This document shows positions 36,880 to 46,419 of a stretch of DNA of 64,000 nucleotides, piece after piece. The stretch is from Mangifera indica (taxonomy: Eukaryota > Streptophyta > Magnoliopsida > Sapindales > Anacardiaceae): contig NC_058151.1 in NCBI RefSeq assembly GCF_011075055.1, positions 2,400,001-2,464,000 on the forward strand. Direction: 5' to 3'. The notes below the pieces were generated by a model. It saw only the letters and a list, made by a program, of their open reading frames with translations, was not told the DNA's origin and made no database searches. The translations under genes were made by a program, and so were the position numbers. Within the stretch, counting starts at the first letter, position 1. Each line of letters opens with the position of its first letter.

Positions 36880-37255
36880 ACGACCGCACGCCTTCCTTAC
36901 AACTTGGCGTAGGTTGCAGTTGCACCGTCCCAATCCTCCACCTGCGTCCGCTGATGGACGGCTCACAGTGTGCCGTTTGTTTTTAAAATACGCGTGTGTG
37001 ATTAGCACGTGTGAGAGTGTCGGTGGCTGGTAGTGGCGAAGTGAAAGCCAACAAAGTAAAAAGCATAAAAGCTCTGACTGGACCTAGATTGCGTTTCCCA
37101 TCTTTGATGGTGTCGATCTATGCCACGTGGCGTATACAGTGTTGTGACGTTGGGTGGTGCATTTCGCTTGGTTTTAACGGAGACTTTGACGTGGCTCTGT
37201 TCGCATTTTTGTGTTTAGTCTATTTTCTTGTCCTTTATTGAAGTGAAATGACATT
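36880..37255. promoter_or_regulatory. GC-richer promoter-like block with G-boxes, upstream of BAG
   Basis: A less AT-rich segment with GCACGTGTG at 37005-37013 and the palindrome GCCACGTGGC at 37122-37131, both ACGTG-core elements. It has no recognised coding product. It lies about 1.6-2 kb upstream of the BAG transcription start, cut off from the nearer promoter by AT-rich repeats. Role inferred from composition and motifs only. Confidence 0.35.
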
Positions 37256-37364
37256 TTTATCCTTGATTAACTGCAATTTTGAAAAATCGTAGAAAAGTAA
37301 GTGTTGACGAGCTTTTCAATTTTATTAGATACGGCAAAACTGATAAAGTAAACACCAAATAGAT

Positions 37365-38290
37365 TTTAAGGGATTTTTGGTTATTTAAATATTATTTAAA
37401 TAATTTATTTTATATTATTTATATTATTTTAATTAATTTGTTAGGTAATATAAAATTTTGATAATTTTATAATTTAATTTTATTATAATTATTTTTATTA
37501 ATTTTTTAAACAAAAATATTCTCATTTTTAGTTAATTTAATATAATAATTAATATAAAAAATATTTTAAAATAATGATATTAAAAAATTTAAGTAAAATA
37601 AGAATTTAATATTTATTACCATATTTAACAAAATATAATAATTATTTATATTTATCTATTTTTATAAAATATAATAATAAATCATACTAAGTATTCTTCT
37701 AAACAATTAAACTTTGATAATTTTTTTTTAATAAAAGATTACCTATACCAAACATGTAAAGAGTATTTTTAATCGGCATAAGTGGCTATTTGGTTCTTGG
37801 TAAATAAAAATTATTTTAATAATTTATCTTTTTATTAATTATATTATTTTATTTGATTTGTCAGTAATAAAATATTACATTAATATTCTATTATCAATAG
37901 TGATATGACAAATACTATTAATAATATGATAGTTAATATAGTTAATAATTTGATTATTATATTTATATTAAATATTAAAATATTATCAATATCATCTTGA
38001 TTTTATTATAATTATATTTTTATTTATTAGTATTTAAAATAAAAATAATCTCATTTTTAATTAATACAATATGTAATATAAAAAATATTTTAAAATAATT
38101 ATCTCTAAAGGTATTTAAGTGAAATAATATAATCAAACACAATAATAATTTATACTTATTAAATTTTATCAAATATAATAATAATAATTTATATCGAATA
38201 ATTTTTTAAATAATCTATCTTCGAAATAATTTTTTAATTTTGGTAATAAAATATTATCTAAAATTGAAACATTTTCTAAGGGTGGAATCG
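37365..38290. mobile_element. Two tandem copies of the TTTGGT-type AT-rich element
   Basis: The first copy, about 37365-37750, has TTTTTGGTTATTTAAATATT at its left and CCTATACCAAACATG at its right. The second, about 37790-38290, starts GGCTATTTGGTTCTTGGTAA and runs TTTTATTTGATTTGTCAGTAAT. Both share the internal AT text of the element at 19349-20210. Extremely AT-rich and non-coding. Confidence 0.5.
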
Positions 38291-38522
38291 TACTTCAGTT
38301 CAGCTTGCAATAATTTAGTTAAAATGCAGTTATTTCTAATGAAACTAAGGCCACCTTTGAGGTGAAGCGAAAGAGAAGCGTGTAGGTAATTGGACAACGA
38401 AACGTCACCGGATTTGAGGTTTCTCAAAGAAGGTGCCGGCAAACTAAAACTACTGTTTAACTAACCTTAACTACACTACACACTAAGTGACGTAGATACC
38501 ACCGTACACGCCACTACACAAC

Positions 38523-38532
38523 GCCACGTGTC
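38523..38532. promoter_or_regulatory. ABRE/G-box in the BAG promoter
   Basis: GCCACGTGTC, a strong ABRE-type ACGTG element, about 310 bases upstream of the TATA box. Suggests bZIP control (abscisic acid or stress), which is inference. Confidence 0.45.
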
Positions 38533-38835
38533 AATTGAAGAATTATTATACGTAAATAACCCTTCCTCATTAACAAGACAATGATTGGATTCTTTTTGTT
38601 ACCAAAACTAACCCTCTATCCATGAACGTGTAAGCCACCGTTTCCATCATTACGTCTCACTTAACATAGAACTGCATGTACGGGATCCTGCCACGAGTTT
38701 GGCGAAAGACGAGAATTTCCTCTCTGGTTTTTACCTTTGAGCAGAAGCTTTGGCGGCTTCTGTCATTCTTTTTTGTATTGAAATATTAATAATTATAATA
38801 ATAATATAAAAATAATTTGGTTGAAATAATTTATC

Positions 38836-38843
38836 TATATAAA
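38836..38843 (+). promoter_or_regulatory. TATA box of BAG gene
   Basis: TATATAAA, followed about 30-35 bases later by a CT-rich start region (CTAGCTCTCTGCTCTCAAC). The implied 5' leader to 39504 is about 630 bases. A small leader intron is possible between CAG/GTTGTT at 39279 and an AG at about 39372. Confidence 0.5.
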
Positions 38844-39504
38844 TCGTATAAATTTCTAGCTCTCTGCTCTCAACAACAGGCTGTGTTGGCTGCCCACTCG
38901 TTTTATATTCATTTATTTCTTTTTCTTCTCTTGTTATCTGCTTAGATTTCCAGAACTACAAGCAAGAAAGAGAAAGAGGGAAAGGAAGGAGAATAAAAGT
39001 TATACTTGGAGATTTTCTCTTTTTTTTTTTTTAATTTCTATTTCTCATTGATTTTTCCGTTACTCTCTTGGGCAAAAATCGATGGTTCAGTTTTCTTGTG
39101 GTTTTATTACGTTGACTGCATTCATTGAAGAGATCTAAAGTATTCTTTTGATCGGTTTTTGGCTTTAGCAAGTTCCGGGGAGGCGATCTCATCTGAGTTC
39201 TGTTGGTGAATAAGATTCAAAGATTTTTTTTTTCCTTTCAGAAGACGCCATTTGGTACCACGAAGAAGGCAGAAGACAGGTTGTTTCTCTCTGTCTGTCT
39301 ACGCTTGGCTCAAGGACTTGGACTTGTGTAATGCTGGGTTCTTACAACTCTAATGAGCTTTGTCTGAACAGGGTATCTATGATTTTCGTCACAGATCGCC
39401 TGGAATCACTGTTACAGAAGATCTAAAGAGGCTTTTCTTCAAGTCAAAGTTATTTCTGTAACGGGCTCAGAAGAAGATAAAATATACAAAAGTTGAGTTT
39501 TAAG

Positions 39505-40844
39505 ATGATGAGGATGAAGACTAAAACCACAGGGCTGTCACCTTCCCCGATGATGAATGGTAGCTCAGCTGGTGGAGCACCTGAACCTCTGGCTCATGAT
39601 TGGGAACTAAGACCAGGTGGAATGCTTGTACAGAAACGAAACCCGGATTCTGATCGGACTTCTGCCCCGCCACCGACAATTAGAGTTCGGGTCAAATACG
39701 GGTCTGTTTACCATGAAATGCATATCAGTTCTCAAGCTACATTTGGTAAATTCACAATCTTTCTTCTTCTTGTAAAAAGTTGTGAATGAATGAAGAAAGT
39801 TTTTGTTTGTAAAGAGATGGGGTTTTGATTGACTTTGGTTGCAGGGGAGTTGAAGAAGATGTTGAGTGGACCAACAGGATTGCACCATCAGGATCAAAAG
39901 CTGATATACAAAGACAAAGAGAGAGATTCAAAAGCCTTTCTTGACATGGCGGGTGTGAAGGACCGATCAAAAATTGTGCTTGTTGAAGACCCTATTAGCC
40001 AAGAGAAACGTTTACTTGAGATGAGAAAGAATGTCAAGATGGAGAAGGCTTCTAAATCCATATCCGAAATCAGTCTGGAAGTCGACCGGCTGGCGGGACA
40101 GGTGAATGTATCTGACTGAATTTTAGGCTTTCAAAGAGTTTGTAAATGAAAAATTGTTTGTGAATTTGATGTTCCATTGAAATTTGGTAGGTGTCTGCTC
40201 TTGAATCAATAATTACTAAAGGGGGGAAAGTGGCCGAAAAAGATTTTCTTGGTGTAATTGAGTTGTTGATGAATCAATTGCTTAAATTGGATGGTATTAT
40301 GGCTGATGGAGATGTAAAATTGCAGAGAAAAATGCAGGTAACTGTGGGTTGCATTTATGTTTTGGTCTTGTAGTGTTTGAATTGTGTAAAATTGTGAAGA
40401 CTGATTAGTTCAATGATAATGTGAATGAAGGTGAGAAGAGTGCAGAAGTATGTTGAAACTCTGGATATGTTGAAGATTAAAAACTCTATGCTAAGTGGCA
40501 ATGGAGTTAAAACATCAATGCCGAATCAACAGAAGCATTCAAATGGGCAAAGATCAACATCAATTCAAGAGCAAGCCCCTGGGCATTTGAATGGGCAGAA
40601 ACTAGTGCCAATTCAAGAGCAGCAAGCTAGGCATTCTTTTGAACATTTGTTAATAAATGAGCAACACCAGAATCAACATCAACAACCAAGGCATTCAACA
40701 TCAGGACCAGTTGTCGTAACCACGAAATGGGAGACCTTTGATTCTAGCCCAGCATTGCTGCCAGTCCCCTCAACGTCCACAGCAACTACTGTCATTAATA
40801 CAAATTCAGCGCAACCTAAGTTCCCGTGGGAATTCTTCGACTAA
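39505..40844 (+). CDS. BAG1: BAG-family co-chaperone with ubiquitin-like domain (BAG1/BAG2 type)
   Basis: Four exons: 39505-39745, 39845-40101, 40191-40337 and 40431-40844. They give about 352 residues in one frame. The start MMRMKTKTTG is the first ATG of the frame. Residues about 55-126 are a ubiquitin-like domain (TIRVRVKYGSVYHEMHI, FGELKKMLSGPTGLHHQDQK, DRSKIVLVED). Residues about 145-230 are the BAG domain (SISEISLEVDRLAGQVSALE, FLGVIELLMNQLLKLDGI, KMQVRRVQKYVETLDMLK), the three-helix bundle that binds the ATPase domain of HSP70/HSC70 and speeds nucleotide release. A Gln/His/Ser-rich linker follows, then a conserved tail (WETFDSSP and PKFPWEFFD). Arabidopsis BAG1 is about 342 residues. 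These proteins act in the cytosol in chaperone cycling, protein turnover and stress. G-box elements upstream suit stress control. BAG1 versus BAG2/3 is not settled by sequence alone. Confidence 0.94.
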
Positions 40845-40984
40845 GGCCTATGCCACATATTTGTTTTTCGTGTGGGGATGTGGTTTCGGTTTGTCTTGCA
40901 AGTTGGTTTGTGATCTGTTCTTCATTCTTTTCTGTATTTAGATCCGTTAGCACCCCCCTTTAATCTGTCATTCAGTTCTCCACA

Positions 40985-40990
40985 AATAAA
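40985..40990 (+). terminator. Likely polyadenylation signal of BAG
   Basis: AATAAA about 140 bases after the stop codon, following a T-rich stretch. Position is typical for a plant near-upstream element. Confidence 0.4.
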
Positions 40991-40999
40991 TGGGGTTAC

Positions 41000-42430
41000 T
41001 AGTTACTACAATAGTGATTAGTATGAGAAATATTACACTGTTTCATCATCTTTTTTATTTTACTTCAATGTCTTTTGATTCATTTGTATGTTTCAGTTAT
41101 CTTGCTGAAGAATTTTATTTGTAGAATCCAGTAATCCCAATTGTAAAATGTTGCAGCATCTTTCATTTTCTCTCACTCTGAATAAACAAGTTTCAATCAT
41201 GGTTTAGGTTGCTCAATGATTCTCTATTAGACATTAATAGTTGTCTAGTTGAAAAAAATGATTAACCATCAATACCTTTCTTCCTTTGGGGGCTACAAAC
41301 TGACAAAAAAGGTGTTAAAATAGAGTTGATTTTGTTAATCAAGTTATTAACCTGTCTATTATAAATTAAAAAGTCTGAATCCTTTATTAAAGAAGTGGAG
41401 CCAAAAATGATAGAAATTGGATAAGTTTAAGTACTAGTTAAGTATATGCAATTTGTGTTATATGATATGATTATTTTTTGTCTTGGTTACCTTTCCCGAT
41501 TAAGGAAAACCTTCCACTTTTCAAAGCTTGTAGCAAATGTTGGAGGCTATGATGCCTATTTAAGAAAATGAAATAGAATAGGCGTCACCCAATTGGGAGA
41601 TGAAGGAGGAATAAGGTGCTTTCAAAAGGGTAGTTTGAATGATAAAAAATGTGAAAATTTTAAGCGAGAGGATTCGGATTTGAGATCCGTTAGCATTATA
41701 TTAAGATCAAATATTTGACTTATTCGATATAATAGTTATAAGATCTATCATTAGACTTAAAGTTTTATCTATTTAATATAATCGATTTAACCTCAAAAGA
41801 ATTGTCCTATGCAAGTGGGGTTTTTCATCACCAAAAACCAAAAAAAAAAAATAAATAAAAGTGGTGAAAAGTAAGATTGGATTATTCTTGCTTCCTAATG
41901 TCTCTTCCCTCTCATTTGAAGCTTCAACACCATGTGCCATGGCATTTATGACTAGGATGACTTAATTCTGTCTATACCAACTCTGTAATTGATGGCAAGT
42001 AAAATCAAAATATGCTGCTTTTCGAGGAAGCCCATTAAGAACTGTCAAAATTTGATTAACTTAGTCTGTAGTTCAAATCAGTTTGCAGAGGCATTCATGG
42101 CTATGGAATTAAGAAGACATTGCTGTTCTTGTACTCCATACTTATTCTGCCATTTTAGGGCCAAAGTCATGCTGCCTAATCCCAAAGTTCCAAAGTGAAA
42201 AAGAAGATTAGATGATTTTTTCTAAGCCAATGGGAGATGAATGTAGGAAAGTTACAAAAAAGAAACATTGAAATACAATAATGACCAATGAGGTACACAA
42301 CAAAAATAATAGCTCAAAAATGCATCTAATTTACCTTAAACTATTCTATATCAACACTATGAAAAGGATGAGTGGAGGCAAATATCAGTGGTAGGCCAAA
42401 CGCACATGTTTTTTAATTTATTTTTTATTT
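41000..42430. other. Intergenic downstream of BAG
   Basis: No gene supported. An open frame of about 69 codons at 41989-42198 has several Cys residues but no family signature. Contains one SINE-like candidate (41626-41800). Confidence 0.45.
41626..41800. mobile_element. SINE-like tRNA-derived repeat (candidate)
   Basis: An A-box-like GGTAGTTTGAATGATAAAA is followed about 35 bases later by a B-box-like GGATTCGGATTTGAGATCC, then TAATAGTTATAAGATCTATC-ATTAGACTT. Similar order and wording occur at 58500-58625 and 62817-62975. There is no clear poly(A) end or duplication, so this remains a candidate. Confidence 0.4.
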
Positions 42431-43157
42431 GGCCAAATCGCTATTTCCCACTGAAGGTTTGATGAAACAATCTTCTCACCCTTCAAATTTAAAAAACTAA
42501 TTTCTCATTTATCCATTAAAGTCAACTATTAATTTTAACAGTCACAAGGTATTTATGTCATTTTCATCATTTACTAAAATATAAGTGTATTGTGGAAGGT
42601 GTCAATGTTATTTTTTAAAATTCTATTAAGGGTAAATGAATGTTTCCCTGTTTTATTTAAGAAATTATTATATTCACCCTATATATTTTAAAAATACAAT
42701 ATAACCTCAATAATTTGTAATATGATATTTGCATCCCTTATTTATTGTGTTTTTTGGGGGTTTACCTATCAATTTTCAAACTATTGAGAGGCATATTTTA
42801 AATTAAAAAATTTTAAAAATACCCCAAAACTTTTTTCAAATGAAAAAAGATCCTTGGAATTTCATTAACACCCCAAATATTTTCAAAAATTATATGTCAT
42901 TGAAACCCCTATCTATATTTATATTAACAAATTTTTTTATAATTAAAATTAATGTGAATTAGGGTATTAAATTATTTAATAAAATTTTGGAAGTAAATTG
43001 TTATTTAGCTTGAATTTTTTTTTTCTTTTTAATAATTTTATAAAAAAGTTAACTGAATTTGTTTAAAATTCTAACATGAGTGGGATATTGGCTTTTTCAA
43101 ATTTAACGGGTGGAAAATCACTTCACCAAACCTTGGGTGGGTAATTGTCATTTAGCC
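42431..43157. mobile_element. Mutator-like non-autonomous element
   Basis: Left GGCCAAATCGCTATTTCCCA, then GAAGGTTTGATGAAACAA. The right end in reverse reads GGCTAAATGACAATTACCCA and CCCAAGGTTTGGTGAAGTGA, with AAATTTAAAAAACTAATTTC mirrored inside. About 727 bases, AT-rich, no open frame. A target-site duplication is not evident. Confidence 0.7.
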
Positions 43158-43159
43158 AA

Positions 43160-45120
43160 AATACGAAAAATGAAGGTTTAAAACGCTTCACCAAATTTGT
43201 CTGCAGCCATCTGATATAAGACAGAGTAAGATGAATCAGTCAAAATTCACATGCTCAACAACATTGTTGAACTCACAAGGAGAGGCAGCATCATTCTAAT
43301 TTCAACAAAACTGATAGAGTATTAAAACTTTCAGAGAGAAAGTCTGGATTCGAATCTCTACAGCATATGATGCAATATATTCTCTAACATTGGAAACTTT
43401 CTGATGAAACACAAGTGAAACACTTGATCAGTTATGGCCGGCCTCTGTAAACAAAACATAAAAATCAAACCAATATCAAATAACAAAATACACACATTTT
43501 AAACACAACCCACTTATCTTAAACATGCCAACATAAATTTGACTCAAAATCTCCTAAATTTTTATGTCTTGTTGGAGACAGATCAATGATTAGGAACCCT
43601 TAAAAGTAAAAAGGATAATCAAAGAGAGTGCTGATATTCTTATTGCCACTGACAAATGAAGAAAATCAGACTCCTGCAATATTTTAGTCATTTAATTCGA
43701 TTTTCACAACGGAAACAAGAGGAACAAAAAGTAGTGGATCACCTATACTTTTTGAAGAAATTTAATGTTGTAATATTATAAACCTTGTAAAAGAATCTGA
43801 CCCAGTCCAGTGCTTTTATGGCTAAAGCAGGCAGTAGCTATGAAACAGGCCCACTCCATGAATTGTCTGTCTGTCCCTCTTGCTCTGTAAATTTGAGAAA
43901 CATGCTTACCAGTGTCACAGTGATTAGGGTCAAATGGTATATAATATTATACGATATAGGTAAAAAATAATATATATAATTTGATATATTAAATTATTAT
44001 AATATATTATATGATACGATATAGATTATCAATATAGATTAACATATTTTTTTAAAAAAATATAGTAAATATGTATATGATAAATTTTAAAATTTTAAAA
44101 ATATTGATCATATTTTTCAAAATAATAATCGATCAATTAAATTTTTTTATTATTTTATTTATAAAAAATTATATCATATGATATGATATAATATTTAATA
44201 CATAATATAAAAATTAAATTTTTTATATATGATACGAAACTTCAAAATCGGATAATCCCCCTAGTTTTATTGTTCTGAATGATGCTTTTAATTTGTTTGA
44301 ATTGGTGAAAAATCGTGCACTACAGCCCACGGCCCATGAACGATCCACAAGTCTATTTTATATTTGAATCCACGGCCCATGAATGATCATATTGGGTTCT
44401 TAAAGAGTTGGACTCTTTCTAAACCCATTAAATTTTTTTTTTCAAAAACACCCTTAACTTTGTTTAATGCAATAAATAATGAGTAATGTCATGATATTTA
44501 ATTTTAAGTATTTAAATAAACATTTAAATGATATATTATCATGTAATTAATTATTATTTTATTTTTAATTTAAAATTACTTAATCACATAATGATATATA
44601 ATTTAAATAATCAATTAGATATTTAAAACCGAATACTTATAGTTTAATTGTTCACATCAATTTAGACATCTAATATCGTTGATTAATAAGTGGGGTAATT
44701 CTTTGTTTTTTGGTGCTACAAATAAACCTTGGAAATCTTCTTACATTTTGTGAAAAAAAAAGAGGATAAAATAAATTACTTTTTGTTTAATTTTTTGTGC
44801 ATTCATTTGAAAAAAAATAAAAATAAAAACACTTTGTTAATAAGATAGATCCAAAGAAAAGATTTGGATTGTGGTCGGGTTAGGATAGAATTTCTCGTTA
44901 CAAAAAAAAATGATTTGAAATATTTTTTAATATTTCGGAAATTCTAACATGCAGAGAAAAATCAAAAGAGAGAGATTAAAAATAGAAATAATTGGCCATA
45001 TTATTTCAGAATTTGTAGAATAATGAATTTTGATTTGGATTGAGATGAAGTTTTGCTTATAATCATATTAGCTTTTTATTTGGAAGTCTATAGATTTGTT
45101 TGAAGGTAAGACTAATATGA
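43160..45120. other. Intergenic, repeats only
   Basis: AT-rich. A B-box-like GGATTCGAATCTC occurs at 43347-43359. From 43940 to 44240 there are nested AT palindromes (ATATAATATTATACGATATA, ATGATATGATATAATAT). A worn fold-back MITE lies at 44485-44645. No gene seen. Confidence 0.45.
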
Positions 45121-45142
45121 TAATTTGTATAACAATAAAATT

Positions 45143-45154
<12 letters not shown>

Positions 45155-45220
<66 letters not shown>
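45155..45220. repeat. (TA)n microsatellite
   Basis: About 66 bases of alternating AT following CATACATACATA. It sits inside what looks like a fold-back MITE (45130-45345) whose outer sequence is ACAATAAAATTATACATACA and its mirror. Confidence 0.95.
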
Positions 45221-45223
<3 letters not shown>

Positions 45224-45346
45224 ATATAATCTGGGCATACAGATAATATATTATCATATAATTGAATGATTTTAAATTGACCAAAAAAAAATTTAATCAC
45301 ATAATAATATATTATTTATATACTCAAATTATATATAAAAAAACAA

Positions 45347-45514
45347 CAATAAAATTATGTGTACCCACTTTGGGTACACAAATATATACACATTTATATG
45401 TGTCATCATGTGATTGGATGATTTTGAATTAAGAATAAAACAATAACCAATCATATGATGACATATATGAGTATGTATATATTTGTGTATCCAAAGTGGA
45501 TATACATAGTATTG
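45347..45514. mobile_element. Fold-back MITE, best preserved copy
   Basis: Left CAATAAAATTATGTGTACCC, with ACTTTGGGTACACAAATATATACA beside it. The right end in reverse reads CAATACTATGTATATCCACT then TTGGATACACAAATATATAC. TGTGTCATCATGTGATTGGA near the left pairs with ACCAATCATATGATGACATA near the right, so the unit is one long hairpin about 168 bases long with no coding capacity. Confidence 0.8.
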
Positions 45515-45734
45515 CTCAAAAAACTACTGTATAAATATAATTTTATTTCATGAGCTTAAATTATCTAATTTGGGGCTTAATAGGACTTATATAACAATAC
45601 ATTTTAAGGATGAGAAAGCCTGCAATATGTTTAAGACTTTATCTTTTGAAATGGGCTTATAATTTGGAAGTGAAAGCCCACTTCGTAATTGCTTACAAGA
45701 ATCTTGATATAAAATTCGAATTAACACAAAACAA

Positions 45735-46242
45735 TAAAGTTACGGATACCCAATTTTGAATATATGTAGATGATGTATTATTATATAATCATATAATTTT
45801 AAATTAAAGATAAAATAATACATAATTATATAATATATCTCATCTAGATATTTAATTAGATTCTTGAAATTAGGTACAGAGAATATTGCTAAATACAAAA
45901 GGCTAGTGAAAAGTGAATTGAGCATTAGAAGGTGGTGGGTGAGTGTGTATAGACATGAAAAAGAAATATTAGATGCTTGACTTTCTGTTCTTCCATACCA
46001 TTCGGTAAAATGTTTGAAAAAGAATGACAATATAAGCGTGCATCTTGGGATAAATGGCTAGTGAAATATGAATGGAATTGTCATTATAAAATATTTAATC
46101 AAGTAATATTATATATACATATTTTTAATTTAATATATAGTTAATATATCATCATGTGATTGAGTGTTATTATATATTTCATTTAAAATCATTCAGTTAT
46201 ACTCAAATTGTATATAAAAAATGTGTATGTATAGTTTTATTG
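45735..46242. repeat. Two more fold-back MITE copies
   Basis: At 45735-45895 (ATAAAGTTACGGATACCCAA with mirror TTGAAATTAGGTACAGAGAA) and at 46102-46242 (AGTAATATTATATATACATA with mirror TGTGTATGTATAGTTTTATT). The second is better preserved. Non-coding. Confidence 0.55.
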
Positions 46243-46419
46243 TATTTAAGGGCCATAAACTTACAACATTCTTACCAACAAACAAGGAATTAGTCAATAC
46301 AAAAAGCCTTAAATTAAGCTTATTTATAAGAATTTTGAATCAAAAAAAGGAAGCACTTTGAGTAAAGACTTTGATTTCAAAGTTAATTAGTTGATTTCCA
46401 ATCTTAGCCGTGATTTTAG

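Noticed and set aside
39607..39970. Minus-strand frames over BAG exons 1 and 2
   Set aside because: They are antisense to well-supported coding exons and show no motif.
43940..44240. Nested AT palindromes, considered as an origin or matrix-attachment site
   Set aside because: The sequence is too simple to support a function; AT-rich palindromes are common all over this window.
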